From assembly GCF_019039035.1 (NCBI RefSeq), contig NZ_JAHNZT010000011.1, positions 62,001 through 126,000 of the forward strand: DNA of 64,000 nucleotides. Direction: 5' to 3'. Made by a program: the position numbers and the translations under genes. Position 1 is the stretch's first letter, and each line of letters begins with the position of its first letter. The stretch comes from Citreicoccus inhibens. Its GTDB lineage: Bacteria; Myxococcota; Myxococcia; Myxococcales; Myxococcaceae. This document shows positions 24,555 through 34,047 of this stretch, piece after piece. The notes under the pieces are model-generated. The model searched no databases and had not been told where the DNA came from. It saw only the letters and a program-made list of their open reading frames with translations.

Positions 24555-25804
24555 GACGCTGTCTCCCAGAGTTCGCGCTGTCGCCGGGCCTGCGCGACGA
24601 ACCAGGCCGCGCCGAGCATGAGCGGTGTGCCGCCTCGGCGGATGATGTCTTGGGCGATGCGCCGCCCGGGTGCGCCGTACGCGATGACCGCCACGCGCGC
24701 GCCCTCGAAGCGAAGGGACTCCGGCGCCGCCACGCGGTCCGGCCACGTCCAGACCACGTCGCCTCGCAGTGTCCCTTGCGCGTCCGCTCGGCGCAGCACG
24801 CGCAATGTTCGGCCCACGTCACTGGCCACGCCGCGCAGCGCGGCCGTGGTTCCGCCGTCCCCGAGCACGAGGCACTCGCCGCCGGAATCCAGGCGCTCGA
24901 GCACCGTGCGCGCGCCCTCGGTGTCGGTGTTGAAGGCCTCCCAGCGGGAGCCGCGACGCACGAGCGTGTTGATGGCCTCGAGCGTCGCGCCCACATGGCG
25001 CGCGAGCCGCAGCTTGAACGGGCTGGTGATGGCGAAGCCCGCGTAGTGCGGCAGCATCGCGTCCACCACCGCCTCCACCGGCGCGTCCTCGGGAAGGTCG
25101 ATGCGATCGAACGGCTGGAGGTGGATCCGCGGCGAGCGCGAATGCGCAATGGAGGTCCCGAGGATACCGAGGCGCGCGCGCGATCCCGACGGCGCTCGGG
25201 TCCACTCACGAACCGCGTCGTCGAGCAGCCGTTGTCCGGGGGCCGCGGCCCAGGCGCCGCCCGTGGCCACGTAGTCCAGGACGTTGCCTCGGGCCAACAC
25301 CGCGCGCGCCGGCAGCGCCAGGGCGCCCATGCCCAACACCGTGACGCGGTGGGCACCGTAGCGCTCGCTCAATCTCCGCTGCGTCTCCAACAGGACCGAG
25401 ACATGCGCGGACGCCTCCATGGGCTCCACGTGCTTGACGAGCGCGTCCTCGGGCAGCGGGCGCGACCACAGCGCCAGGGCCTCATCGGACGACAGCGAAC
25501 GCGCCGCGTGGTGCGACGCGAGCAGCTTCCCGACAGGTGCCGCGAGAACCTGGGCGTGCGCGACGTCGAAGTCCGCGCGCCAGCAGGCGTCGAGCCACGG
25601 CTCGGGAATGGGCTGACCTCGCTCCGAGACGAGCAGGGGCAGCACCTGGGCCAGCGCCCGAGGGTCGATGGCGTCGGGGGCATGCAGATCCGTGCGCACC
25701 TCCAGCACGTCCGCGCCCCGTTGCTGGGCGTTCCTGGCGAAGCGGACGGCCTCGGGGCCGACGAGGGACGGGGGCAGGGTGACGACGCGCCGGGCGGGCG
25801 TCAC
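24551..25804 (-). CDS. aroDE: Fused 3-dehydroquinate dehydratase (type I) and shikimate dehydrogenase
   Basis: One 417-residue chain carries two shikimate-pathway activities. Residues 1-210 resemble type I dehydroquinase: LEVRTDL (Glu35, Arg37, Asp39), the catalytic His in ASHHAARS (98-99), the Schiff-base Lys124 in ALVKHVEP, and a terminal AAAPGQ. Residues 212-417 resemble shikimate dehydrogenase: LGILGTSIAHSRSP, the catalytic Lys264 in TSPFKLRLA, AINTLV, FNTDTEGA and the NADP loop VLGDGGTTAAL. The dehydratase half is short and divergent. The order matches plant DHQ-SDH enzymes and chlamydial AroDE. The GTG start overlaps the aroK stop. Confidence 0.85.
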   Translation of the reverse strand: MTPARRVVTLPPSLVGPEAVRFARNAQQRGADVLEVRTDLHAPDAIDPRALAQVLPLLVSERGQPIPEPWLDACWRADFDVAHAQVLAAPVGKLLASHHAARSLSSDEALALWSRPLPEDALVKHVEPMEASAHVSVLLETQRRLSERYGAHRVTVLGMGALALPARAVLARGNVLDYVATGGAWAAAPGQRLLDDAVREWTRAPSGSRARLGILGTSIAHSRSPRIHLQPFDRIDLPEDAPVEAVVDAMLPHYAGFAITSPFKLRLARHVGATLEAINTLVRRGSRWEAFNTDTEGARTVLERLDSGGECLVLGDGGTTAALRGVASDVGRTLRVLRRADAQGTLRGDVVWTWPDRVAAPESLRFEGARVAVIAYGAPGRRIAQDIIRRGGTPLMLGAAWFVAQARRQRELWETAS

Positions 25805-26403
25805 GGGGACTCCTCGGGGATGAGGCAGCCCCGGAGGAAGTCGACCAGGGCCACCGTGGTGACGCGCGCGTGCAGTGCCTCGCGCTCATGGAACAACGTG
25901 GAGATCTCCTCCTCCAGCGACACCTCGGGGCGCAGCCGGGGGCGCGTGCGGTCGCGCAGCAGCCGCTCGCGGTAGGTCTCGAAGGTGAGCGGGACGAGCA
26001 GGGTGAACACCCCGGCGAGCGCGTCCGGATGATGTGAGAGGAAGCCCCCGCCCACGGACACCAGCGTGCCCCGCGGTTGGGCCAGCAGGGCCTGGCGCTC
26101 GGCGACGCGGAACTCGCCTGGTGCCTGGGCCACCCAGGTGCGCAGCGAGCGGCCCGAGGCGCGCTCCAGCTCCGCATCCAGGTCCAGCCCGGGGCGCCCG
26201 AGCAGCCGGGACACCAGGGGCAGCAGGCGGCTCTTGCCCGCGGCCCGATGCCCGGCGATGACCACGGTTTGGGTGGCGCTGGGGCACAGCGCCGGGCCTG
26301 GGGAGGCGAGCGCCTCCCTCAGTGACGACTTGAGACGCGGGTCCACCGCGTTGAGGACCTGCGTGACGAGCTGGCTGCGCGCTTCAGCGGACCGTTCCGA
26401 CAT
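25801..26403 (-). CDS. aroK: Shikimate kinase
   Basis: This 200-residue kinase phosphorylates shikimate. The Walker A is GHRAAGKSRLLP (51-62), the shikimate-binding Asp is in LDLDAELER, and SVGGGFLSHHP supplies the second substrate loop; RTRPRLRP is the lid. A helical extension of about 45 residues at the N-terminus is longer than in the usual 170-residue enzymes. The start at 26403 overlaps the end of menG by 20 bp, and the stop overlaps aroDE. It is divergent in sequence but contextually secure. Confidence 0.85.
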   Translation of the reverse strand: MSERSAEARSQLVTQVLNAVDPRLKSSLREALASPGPALCPSATQTVVIAGHRAAGKSRLLPLVSRLLGRPGLDLDAELERASGRSLRTWVAQAPGEFRVAERQALLAQPRGTLVSVGGGFLSHHPDALAGVFTLLVPLTFETYRERLLRDRTRPRLRPEVSLEEEISTLFHEREALHARVTTVALVDFLRGCLIPEESP

Positions 26404-27073
26404 AGACGAAGGCGGTCCCGAACAGCAGCGAGTGGGCATCGCGCGCGGAGTAGGCCTCGGCCTGCTCCATGAGGCCGATGAACTTCTCGCCCGCCGGGAA
26501 CGCCGCCGCGGTGCGCGGCAGGTACTCGTAGGCGGCGCGGTTGCCGGTGAGCAGTCCGCCCACCGTCGGCATCACGACCTTGCTGTAGAAGCGGAACAGG
26601 CCGCCGAAGAAGCCCGAGGGCTGTCCGAACTCCAGCACCACCACGCGGCCGCCGGGGCGCACCACGCGGGCCATCTCCTTCAGGCACTTCACGGGGTCGT
26701 CCACGTTGCGGATGCCGAACGCGATGGACGCCACGTCGAAGCTGTCATCCGCGAAGGGCAGGGCCATCGCATCCGCCACCTGGAACTCGACCTCGAGGCC
26801 CGCCTGCCGCGCCTTGTCCGGCGCGACCTGGAGCATCTCCGGGCAGAAGTCCGTGCCCACCACGCGGCCCTGTGCCCCCACCTTCCGCTTGAACACGAGC
26901 GCGAGGTCGCCCGTACCGGATGCGCAATCGAGGATGCGATCGCCCGGCTTCGCCCCGCTGAGGCGCACCGCGGTGCGCCGCCACAACCGGTGCACTCCAA
27001 ACGAGAGGACCTCGTTGGTCACGTCGTACCGCGTGGCGATGGAGGAAAACATCTGACGAACTTCGGTGCTCAT
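26384..27073 (-). CDS. menG: Demethylmenaquinone methyltransferase (UbiE/MenG family)
   Basis: This 229-residue SAM-dependent methyltransferase performs the last step of menaquinone synthesis. Motif I is [13 protein letters not shown], followed by DFCPEMLQ, the [13 protein letters not shown] post-I region and the [22 protein letters not shown] block typical of UbiE/MenG. The start ATG overlaps the aroF stop (ATGA). It is the only menaquinone gene on this strand and sits between two chorismate-pathway genes, while menFDHACE run divergently. A dual role in ubiquinone is unlikely unless ubi genes exist elsewhere. Confidence 0.9.
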   Translation of the reverse strand: MSTEVRQMFSSIATRYDVTNEVLSFGVHRLWRRTAVRLSGAKPGDRILDCASGTGDLALVFKRKVGAQGRVVGTDFCPEMLQVAPDKARQAGLEVEFQVADAMALPFADDSFDVASIAFGIRNVDDPVKCLKEMARVVRPGGRVVVLEFGQPSGFFGGLFRFYSKVVMPTVGGLLTGNRAAYEYLPRTAAAFPAGEKFIGLMEQAEAYSARDAHSLLFGTAFVYVGTVR

Positions 27074-27948
27074 CGCGCCCCCGCGATTTGGGCCGGAGTC
27101 TCCGGCCGCAGAAGGTGACGGTCCACGGCGTCTAGCACGGCTGGCAGCCGGCGCATCAGGTTCTCGAAGGCCGACGGCGTGAGGGCCTGATGCCCATCGC
27201 ACATGGCCTGCTCGGGCTTCGCGTGGACCTCAATCAGCAGCCCGTCCGCACCCGCTGCGGCGGCGGCCAGCGACATGGGAAGAATGAGCGACGGCTCTCC
27301 CGTGGCGTGCGAAGGATCCACGATAACGGGCAGGTGCGTGTGTTGCTTGGCCCACGCCACCGCGGCCAGGTCCAGCGTGTTGCGCATCGCCGGCTCGAAG
27401 GTGCGGATGCCGCGCTCGCACAGCAGCACCTGCTCGTTTCCGCCATCCAGGAGATACTCCGCGGCGAGCAGCCACTCCTGCAGGGTCGCGGCGAGTCCTC
27501 GCTTGAGCAGCACCGGCTTGCGCACCTTGCCCAGCGCGCGCAGCAGCGAAAAGTTCTGCATGTTGCGAGCGCCGACTTGGAGGATGTCCGCGTGCTGTTC
27601 CATCAGCGGAATCTGCGCGGTCTCCATCACTTCGCTGATGATGGGAAGCCCATGCCGGCGCCCCGCGTCCGCGAGCAGCCGCAGCCCCGGCTCACCCATT
27701 CCCTGGAAGGCATAGGGGCTCGTGCGGGGCTTGAACACGCCGCCGCGCAGGACATGCGCGCCAGCGCTCGCCACCGCCGCGGCCGAGTGCTCCACCTGCG
27801 TCGCGCCCTCCACCGCGCACGGCCCCGCCATCACCACGAAGCCTCGCCCGCCAAACTCCACGGGCCCGACTTGGACCCGCGTCCCCTCCGGACGTGCCGC
27901 ACGCGACACGCGGAGCGCGCCCGGGCCGTCTGGCTGCTTGCCTCCCAC
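27070..27948 (-). CDS. aroF: 3-deoxy-7-phosphoheptulonate (DAHP) synthase, type I-beta
   Basis: This 292-residue enzyme condenses phosphoenolpyruvate and erythrose-4-phosphate, the first shikimate-pathway step. The fold segments are [47 protein letters not shown], and [10 protein letters not shown] with [18 protein letters not shown]. It lacks an ACT or chorismate-mutase domain and has only a short N-terminal leader strand, so allosteric control is not evident. The GTG at 27948 has GGAGG 5-6 nt upstream. It is the first gene of the operon. Confidence 0.95.
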   Translation of the reverse strand: MGGKQPDGPGALRVSRAARPEGTRVQVGPVEFGGRGFVVMAGPCAVEGATQVEHSAAAVASAGAHVLRGGVFKPRTSPYAFQGMGEPGLRLLADAGRRHGLPIISEVMETAQIPLMEQHADILQVGARNMQNFSLLRALGKVRKPVLLKRGLAATLQEWLLAAEYLLDGGNEQVLLCERGIRTFEPAMRNTLDLAAVAWAKQHTHLPVIVDPSHATGEPSLILPMSLAAAAAGADGLLIEVHAKPEQAMCDGHQALTPSAFENLMRRLPAVLDAVDRHLLRPETPAQIAGAR

Positions 27949-27964
27949 GACGCCTCCAGTTCAT

Positions 27965-27988
27965 GGAGTTCAAGTGGTTTTGAACTCC
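27965..27988. promoter_or_regulatory. Perfect 24-bp dyad, candidate operator between aro and men operons
   Basis: GGAGTTCAA (27965-27973) and TTGAACTCC (27980-27988) form a perfect 9-bp inverted repeat with a 6-bp spacer. It spans about +2 to +26 of the predicted aroF transcript, a typical repressor site, and lies upstream of the men operon. As RNA it could also fold as a leader hairpin. No regulator gene lies nearby. Confidence 0.5.
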
Positions 27989-27996
27989 TTGGTGCA

Positions 27997-28024
27997 TGTA
28001 TAGCCGAGATGGCTTAGAAGACAA
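27997..28024 (-). promoter_or_regulatory. Sigma-70-type promoter of the shikimate operon
   Basis: On the minus strand TTGTCT (28024-28019) and TATACA (28002-27997) are separated by 16 bp. The predicted start near 27990 leaves a leader of about 40 nt before the aroF GTG. Confidence 0.5.
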
Positions 28025-28064
28025 CCGAAGGTGATGGGCTGTGCGACATGGATGAGGAAGGCTG

Positions 28065-29375
28065 ATGAGGACGCTCACTCCCGTTGAGGGACAGCGCTGG
28101 GTGGCGGGGTGGGTTCCCTTGCCAGCGGTGGATCCGCTGGCGGGAGCGGACGTGTTGGGGCCTCCGTCGGTCTACTGGGAGCGTCCGCTCGCGCAGGAAG
28201 CGGCGGCGGGTTGGGGGGAGGCGGCGGCGTGGGAGGCGCGGACTCCGTCCGAGGCGCACACGGTGTTGGCCTCGTTGGCGAGCCAGGGGCTGCGCTGGCT
28301 GGGCTCGGCGCCAGGGGAGTTGTTGGGGCCGTGGTTCGGTGGGATGCGGTTCGGGGCCACGGGTGCGCCGGACTCCGCTTGGGATTCGCACGGCGTGGCC
28401 CGTTGGGTCCTCCCTGAAGTGCTGGTCTGTCGCGCGGGAGAAGGTGTGGTGATTGCCGCCTTCTCTCCCGATGTCGATGGCGGCGAGGCCCAGGTCCGCG
28501 CGCGACTGGAGCAGGTGCGCGGGTCGTTCCCCGCGGCGTACCGCCATCCTCGTGGCGGCGCGGTGGAGGTGCGCACCCGCTCGTCTCGCTCGGACTTCGA
28601 GGCGCGTGTGACGCGGGCGGTGGAGGACATTGGCGCGGGCCACTTCCAGAAGGTGGTGCTCGCGCGCGCGATGGACGCCGAGGGCCCGGACGACTTCGAC
28701 GTGGTGGACGTGCTGTCGCGGCTGCGAGAGCAGAACCCGCGCTGCGCCACCTTCTTGTTTCGCGCCCCGGATGGAGCCTGTTTCCTGGGCGCCACGCCCG
28801 AGACGTTGTGTCGAGTCGAGGGGCGGGTGTTGGAGACGGAGGCGCTGGCCGGCTCCGCGGCGCCGGGCCAGACGGAGGGCCTGGGCGCGAGCGACAAGGA
28901 TCGGCGCGAGCATGAGGCGGTGGTGCGCTACATCCTCGCGGCGCTGGCCCCGGTGGCCGAGCACGTCTCCGCGGATGCGCAGCCCGCGTTCCTGACCTTG
29001 AAGAACGTGGTGCACCTGCGCACGGGCATTCGCGCGGAGCTGCGCGAGAACGCCACGGCCGCGCAGGTGGTGGCGGCCCTGCACCCGACGCCCGCGGTGG
29101 GCGGGACGCCGCGTGAGCGCGCGCTGTCGTTCCTGGTGGAGCACGAGGCCTTGGACCGAGGGTGGTACGCGGGGCCGGTGGGGTGGGTGGGCGCGGGGCG
29201 GGCGCACTTGATGGTGGCATTGCGCTCGGCGCTGGTACGCGGGCCGCGGGCACGCCTCTTCGTGGGAGCGGGCATCGTCGCCGGCTCCAGCGCGGAGGCC
29301 GAGTGGCGGGAGACGGAGATGAAGAGCCTGGCGATGTTGCGGGCCTTGGGAGGCGGGGATGTCGTCCGACGCTAA
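28065..29375 (+). CDS. menF: Isochorismate synthase
   Basis: This 436-residue enzyme isomerises chorismate to isochorismate, the entry to menaquinone. The chorismate-binding domain occupies the C-terminal two thirds: FQKVVLARAMD, CFLGATPETLCRVEG, ETEALAGSA, LHPTPAVGGTPRERAL and the Mg-binding VGAGIVAGSSAEAEWRETEMK. The N-terminal third is variable as in MenF/EntC. Salicylate or anthranilate synthases share the fold, but the gene order supports MenF. It opens the men operon 116 bp from aroF and overlaps menD by 17 bp. Confidence 0.9.
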   Translation: MRTLTPVEGQRWVAGWVPLPAVDPLAGADVLGPPSVYWERPLAQEAAAGWGEAAAWEARTPSEAHTVLASLASQGLRWLGSAPGELLGPWFGGMRFGATGAPDSAWDSHGVARWVLPEVLVCRAGEGVVIAAFSPDVDGGEAQVRARLEQVRGSFPAAYRHPRGGAVEVRTRSSRSDFEARVTRAVEDIGAGHFQKVVLARAMDAEGPDDFDVVDVLSRLREQNPRCATFLFRAPDGACFLGATPETLCRVEGRVLETEALAGSAAPGQTEGLGASDKDRREHEAVVRYILAALAPVAEHVSADAQPAFLTLKNVVHLRTGIRAELRENATAAQVVAALHPTPAVGGTPRERALSFLVEHEALDRGWYAGPVGWVGAGRAHLMVALRSALVRGPRARLFVGAGIVAGSSAEAEWRETEMKSLAMLRALGGGDVVRR

Positions 29376-31128
29376 CCTCAACCAGCTCTGGGCCCGGGCC
29401 CTGCTGGAGGAGCTGATCCGCGGCGGCGTGCGCCACGCGGTGGTGTGTCCGGGCTCGCGCTCCTCGCCGCTGGCCCTGGCCTGCGCGAGCGCGGACGGGC
29501 TGCGCACCTGGTCTGTCATTGATGAGCGGAGCGCGGGCTTCTTCGCGCTGGGACTCGCCAAGCACTCGCGGGCGCCGGTGGTGCTGGTGGCGACGAGCGG
29601 CTCGGCGGGAGCGCACTTCTATCCCGCGGTCATCGAAGCGGCCATGTCGCACGTGCCGCTGATCATCCTCACGGCGGATCGTCCTTTGGAACTCCAGGGG
29701 TGGGGCGCGGCGCAGACCGTGCCACAGGCCCGATTCTACGGCGAGTTCAGTCGCTTCTACGCGGACGTGGGGCTGCCCGAGTCGGGGAACGCGCCCATCG
29801 CGCACCTGCGAGCCACCGCGGCCCGCGCGGTCGGTTGCGCCACGCGCGCGCCGCGCGGTGCGGTGCAGCTCAACGTTCCATTCCGTGAGCCGCTCGCGCC
29901 GACGCCCGAGGCCCATGGCGCCGAGCAGCTCTCCGCGCTCGCGAGAGACGGACGCCCCGGAGTGCCGCTCACGCGCATCGTGCCGCCCTCGCACGGGCCC
30001 GACGCGAGCACCCTGGATGAGGTGCGCCGCCGTGTCTCCGTCACCGCGAAGGGCGTCATCGTGTGCGGTCCTCGTGATGAGGATGATGGCTTCAATGAGG
30101 CCATCACCGCGCTGAGCCTCGCGACAGGCTACCCCGTGCTCGCGGAGGCCGTGTCCCAGGCCCGCTACGGTGGTGGGCCCCTCACGGTGTCCTGCTACGA
30201 CACATTGCTGCGCCATGGTCCATTCGCGCAGGCGCATCGGCCCGAACTGGTGCTGCGTTTTGGTGGCGGGCTGACCCCGAAGACCCCCCAGCAGTGGATC
30301 GACGCGTCGGGCGCGGAGATCGTCGTGTTCAGCGACGAAGGCGCGCTGTTCGACCCCACGCATCGCGCGGCGACGGTGGTGGAGGGCTCCGCGGTCCTCG
30401 CGTGTCGCGCGCTGGCGACGGGCCTGTCTCGTGGACCGGGGAGGTGGGCGGAGTCCTTCCTCTCCGCCGAGCGCCGCGTTCGTGGTGCGCTGTCGGCTGC
30501 GTTCGAGGAGCGGCCCGACGTTCTGACGGAACCGCGCGTGGCCAGCGAGGTGGTGGCCGCATTGCCCGCTGGCGCGCAGTTGTTCGTGTCGAGCAGCATG
30601 CCCATTCGCGCGATGGACGCCTTCGCGCCGTCCAGCGCGGGGCCCATGCGCGTGCTCGCCAACCGGGGCGCGAACGGCATCGATGGCATTGTGTCCACGG
30701 CGGCGGGCATGGCTTCCGCGGCGGGTCGTCCGGCGGTGCTGCTGACGGGGGACCTGGCGCTGCTCCACGACGTGGGCGGCCTGATCACCGCGGCGCGCGC
30801 CCGGGTGTCGCTCACGGTCGTGGTGGTGAACAACGACGGCGGCGGCATCTTCTCGTTCCTGCCCATCGCGCAGTCGGCGCCGCGCGAGGCCTTCGAGACG
30901 CTGTTCGGTACCCCGCACGGCGTGGACCTGTCGCATGCGGCGTCCCTGGCCGGAGCCCGATTCTCGCGTCCCACGACGCCTTCGGGGCTGCGCTCCGCGG
31001 TGCGCGAGGGGCTCGAGGGCGGATTGCGCGTGGTGGAGGTGCGAGTGGATCGGGCCACGAACGTGGATGAGCACCGGCAGCTCTTCGCGCGGATGGCGAC
31101 CGCACTGGGAGACGGACCATGGGCGTGA
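29359..31128 (+). CDS. menD: SEPHCHC synthase MenD
   Basis: This 589-residue thiamine-diphosphate enzyme adds a succinyl semialdehyde unit from 2-oxoglutarate to isochorismate. The N-terminal domain has VVCPGSRSSPLALA and the cofactor-activating Glu in DERSAGFFALG; TADRPLELQGWGAAQTV is family specific. The C-terminal cofactor domain shows LTGDLALLHD and VVNNDGGGIFSFLP. It overlaps menF and menH, so the set is translationally coupled. Length is close to the 550-590 residues usual for MenD. Confidence 0.95.
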   Translation: MSSDANLNQLWARALLEELIRGGVRHAVVCPGSRSSPLALACASADGLRTWSVIDERSAGFFALGLAKHSRAPVVLVATSGSAGAHFYPAVIEAAMSHVPLIILTADRPLELQGWGAAQTVPQARFYGEFSRFYADVGLPESGNAPIAHLRATAARAVGCATRAPRGAVQLNVPFREPLAPTPEAHGAEQLSALARDGRPGVPLTRIVPPSHGPDASTLDEVRRRVSVTAKGVIVCGPRDEDDGFNEAITALSLATGYPVLAEAVSQARYGGGPLTVSCYDTLLRHGPFAQAHRPELVLRFGGGLTPKTPQQWIDASGAEIVVFSDEGALFDPTHRAATVVEGSAVLACRALATGLSRGPGRWAESFLSAERRVRGALSAAFEERPDVLTEPRVASEVVAALPAGAQLFVSSSMPIRAMDAFAPSSAGPMRVLANRGANGIDGIVSTAAGMASAAGRPAVLLTGDLALLHDVGGLITAARARVSLTVVVVNNDGGGIFSFLPIAQSAPREAFETLFGTPHGVDLSHAASLAGARFSRPTTPSGLRSAVREGLEGGLRVVEVRVDRATNVDEHRQLFARMATALGDGPWA

Positions 31129-31973
31129 CGCTGGCGTATGAGACGTGGGGCGAGGGGCCTCGGACCGTGGTGCTGCTCCATGGCTTCACGGGCAGCCGCG
31201 CGTCCTTCGAGCACCTGAAGCCACTGCTGAGCCGCTCGGTGCGCGCCGTGGCGGTGGACCTGCCGGGTCACGGCGCCACGCCGCTGCCAGAGCGCTCGGG
31301 GCGAGAGGGCTTCATCGAGACGGTCGACGCGGTGATCCAGCTCGCGCGGAGCCTGGGCGAAGGCCCGGTGGACCTCCTCGGCTACTCGCAGGGCGCGCGT
31401 GTGGCGCTGGCCGCCGCGGTGACAGCCCCCGACGTGTTTGAGCGCCTCATCATGGAGAGCGGCTCGCCCGGCCTGCATCGCCGCCAGGAGCGCGCGGCCC
31501 GGCGCGAGTCGGATGCGCAGCTCGCGGGCTTCATCCAGGCGCGCGGCGTGGACGCCTTCGTCGAGCGCTGGGAGTCACTGCCGCTGTTCGACGGTGTGCG
31601 CCAGCTTCCCGCGCAGCAGCAAGCGGCGCTGCGGGAGCGGCGTCGCGCCTGCACGACCGATGGGCTCGCGGGCGCGCTGGGGGCGCTGGGCGTCGGGGTC
31701 CAGCCTGACTACTGGCCAAGCCTGCACCGACAGCGCCTGCCCACGTTGTTGCTGACGGGGGCGCGGGACGAGAAGTTCACCCAGCTCGCGCGGCGCATGG
31801 CGGCGGAGCTTCCGGTGGTGTGGCGGCACGCGTTCGCGGACTGCGGACACACGCCCCATCTGGAGACACCCGAGGCGTACGTGCGCGAGGTGCTCTCTTT
31901 TCTCCAGACACCCTGGTACGAAGCGCCGCAGTTCGAGCACACCGCGTTGCGCAGAGAGGCTTCGACTCCATGA
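31119..31973 (+). CDS. menH: SHCHC synthase MenH (alpha/beta hydrolase)
   Basis: This 284-residue alpha/beta hydrolase removes pyruvate from SEPHCHC in menaquinone synthesis. The oxyanion region is [12 protein letters not shown], the nucleophile elbow is [12 protein letters not shown] with Ser near residue 88, the acid is Asp in LTGARDEKF, and the base is His in [10 protein letters not shown]. MenH enzymes carry a GxSxGG/A elbow like this one. It overlaps menD by 10 bp and menA by 4 bp (ATGA). The assignment relies on both motif and position. Confidence 0.88.
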   Translation: MGVTLAYETWGEGPRTVVLLHGFTGSRASFEHLKPLLSRSVRAVAVDLPGHGATPLPERSGREGFIETVDAVIQLARSLGEGPVDLLGYSQGARVALAAAVTAPDVFERLIMESGSPGLHRRQERAARRESDAQLAGFIQARGVDAFVERWESLPLFDGVRQLPAQQQAALRERRRACTTDGLAGALGALGVGVQPDYWPSLHRQRLPTLLLTGARDEKFTQLARRMAAELPVVWRHAFADCGHTPHLETPEAYVREVLSFLQTPWYEAPQFEHTALRREASTP

Positions 31974-32890
31974 GCACCACCGTTCCCACCCTGGCCACGC
32001 CGGGACAGCCGCAGCCTTCCGTGAAGACGTGGTTGATGGCGGCGCGTCCGAAGACCCTCACCGCGGGCTCGGTGCCCGTGGTGGTGGGGACCGCGCTGGC
32101 GTTCGCCGAGGGCGTGGGGCGTTGGCTGCCCGCGATCGCCGCGTTCGTGGGAGCGGTGCTCATCCAGATCGGGACGAACTTCGTCAACGACTACTACGAC
32201 TTCAAGAAGGGCGCGGACACGGCGGAGCGCCTCGGTCCCACGCGCGTGACGCAGAGCGGGCTCATCTCTCCGCGCACGGTCATGGCGGGCGCGCTGGTGT
32301 GCTTCGGGCTGGCCACGCTCGTGGGAGTGTACCTGGTGGCGATCGCGGGCTGGCCCATCCTCGTCGTGGGGCTGGCCTCGCTCCTGTGCGGCTATGCGTA
32401 CACGGGCGGCCCGTATCCCCTGGGGTATCACGGCCTGGGTGACCTCTTCGTCCTCCTCTTCTTCGGCTTCGCCGCCGTGGCGGGCACGTACTTCGTGCAG
32501 GCGGGCATGGTGAGCACCGCCGCGTGGTGGGCCGCGGTGCCGGTGGGCGGCTTGGGCACGGGCATCCTCGTGGTGAACAACCTGCGCGATGCGACCACGG
32601 ACGTGAAGGCGGGCAAGCGCACGCTCGTCGTTCGTTTCGGTTCGGGCTTCGGCAAGGCGGAGTACGTGCTGCTCCTGGCGCTGTCCTATGGCACGCCGGT
32701 CGCGCTGCTGGCGATGGGGCTCGCGAGCCCGTGGGTGCTGCTGCCGTTCCTGAGCCTGCCGCTGGCGGTGTCGCCCTTGAAGCTCGTGCTCAAGTCCCAG
32801 GGCGCGGCGCTCAACCCGGCACTGGGGGGCACGGCGAAGCTGCAACTCGTGTTCGGGGTGCTCTTCGCGGTGGGGCTGTACCTGCGCTGA
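31970..32890 (+). CDS. menA: 1,4-dihydroxy-2-naphthoate polyprenyltransferase
   Basis: This 306-residue UbiA-family membrane enzyme prenylates and decarboxylates dihydroxynaphthoate. The first aspartate motif is [14 protein letters not shown] and the second lies in [17 protein letters not shown]; both bind Mg-diphosphate. About eight or nine hydrophobic helices run from residue 32 to the C-terminus. The ATG at 31970 overlaps the menH stop; a longer frame would run back through menH. It is followed 8 bp later by menC. Confidence 0.95.
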   Translation: MSTTVPTLATPGQPQPSVKTWLMAARPKTLTAGSVPVVVGTALAFAEGVGRWLPAIAAFVGAVLIQIGTNFVNDYYDFKKGADTAERLGPTRVTQSGLISPRTVMAGALVCFGLATLVGVYLVAIAGWPILVVGLASLLCGYAYTGGPYPLGYHGLGDLFVLLFFGFAAVAGTYFVQAGMVSTAAWWAAVPVGGLGTGILVVNNLRDATTDVKAGKRTLVVRFGSGFGKAEYVLLLALSYGTPVALLAMGLASPWVLLPFLSLPLAVSPLKLVLKSQGAALNPALGGTAKLQLVFGVLFAVGLYLR

Positions 32891-32898
32891 CGAGCGCC

Positions 32899-34047
32899 AT
32901 GCGCATCACCCACGCGACGCTGACCCCGCTGCGGCTGGACTTCGCTCGGCCATTGCGGACGGCGCGCGCGACGTATGCGGCGCGCGAAGGTTGGCTCGTG
33001 CGCCTCGTCGATGAGTCCGGCCACGTGGGCCGAGGCGAGGCCATGCCGCTGCCGGAGTTCGGCACGGAGTCGCTCTCCGAGACCGAACGCGCACTGAGAC
33101 AGTGGTCAGCCACGCTGGTGGGGCAGCCTGTCTCTGATTCGCTCGATGCGATCGCATCCACGCGGAGCGGTGACCTCGCCAGGGTGGAGCGGTGGGGCGG
33201 CGCACGGGTGCGAGCCCAAGGGAGTGCGGCGGATCCGCGATTGCCCGCCGCGGAGCACGCACTGGAGCAGGCCCTGCTGGAGCTGCTCGCGCTGCGCCGA
33301 GGGATTCCGCTCCGCCAGCTCTTCGCTGATGCCGCGCGCTCCGAGGTTCGCGTGAATGCGCTCCTGGGGGCCGCGACTCCCGACGCGCTGGCAGACGAAG
33401 CGCGCCGCGCCGTGGCGGAGGGCTTCGACACCCTGAAGGTCAAGGTTGCAGGGCGCTCGCTTGGCGAGGACGACGCCCGAGTGTGCGCGGTACGCGAGGC
33501 CGCGGGCCCAAGCGCGCGGATCCGCCTGGATGCGAACGGCGGCTGGTCCGAGCCCGAAGCGATTCACGCCCTCCGAAGCCTTCACCGGTACTCGCCGGAG
33601 CTGGTGGAGCAGCCCACGCCCGCAGAGGACTGGGCCGCGCTCGGTCGGGTGGCGCAGGCGGTGCCATGTCCCATCGCCGCGGATGAGTCGCTCGCGTCGC
33701 CGGAGTGGCGGCGTCACGTGTGGGCGTCCGCCGAGGGCAATCCCTCCGCGAGCGCGTGGGTCCTCAAGCCGATGGTGCTCGGGGGCCTGTTGGTCACGCT
33801 TGAATGGGCACGCCAGGCGGAGCGACGCGGCGTCCGGACGTTCGTCACCAGCTCACTGGATGGGGTGATTGCACGCGCGGGCGCGGCGCACCTCGCGGCG
33901 GCGCTGCCATCGGGGGAGCTGGCCTCGGGGCTCGCGGTCGGGCGCTTGTTCACGAACGAGCCCCCGGGCCATCCGTATCAACCCGTGGCGGGGCGGATCC
34001 ACTTGTCCGGTGCCCCCGGAATCGGTTGGGAGGAGCAGCAGGGATGA
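32899..34047 (+). CDS. menC: o-Succinylbenzoate synthase
   Basis: This 382-residue enolase-superfamily enzyme dehydrates SHCHC. The catalytic KxK is in DTLKVKVAG, metal ligands are Asp in RLDANGGW, Glu in LVEQP and Asp in IAADES, and the second Lys is in VLKPMVLGG. The N-terminal capping domain starts MRITHATLTPLRLDF. OSBS sequences diverge widely and share their fold with dipeptide epimerases, but the position between menA and menE settles the role. The stop overlaps the menE start. Confidence 0.9.
   Translation: MRITHATLTPLRLDFARPLRTARATYAAREGWLVRLVDESGHVGRGEAMPLPEFGTESLSETERALRQWSATLVGQPVSDSLDAIASTRSGDLARVERWGGARVRAQGSAADPRLPAAEHALEQALLELLALRRGIPLRQLFADAARSEVRVNALLGAATPDALADEARRAVAEGFDTLKVKVAGRSLGEDDARVCAVREAAGPSARIRLDANGGWSEPEAIHALRSLHRYSPELVEQPTPAEDWAALGRVAQAVPCPIAADESLASPEWRRHVWASAEGNPSASAWVLKPMVLGGLLVTLEWARQAERRGVRTFVTSSLDGVIARAGAAHLAAALPSGELASGLAVGRLFTNEPPGHPYQPVAGRIHLSGAPGIGWEEQQG

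Noticed and set aside
28075-31074. A 999-codon minus-strand open frame across menF and menD
   Set aside because: Antisense to recognised menaquinone genes; composition (Arg/His/Pro/Gly) is that of a shadow frame.
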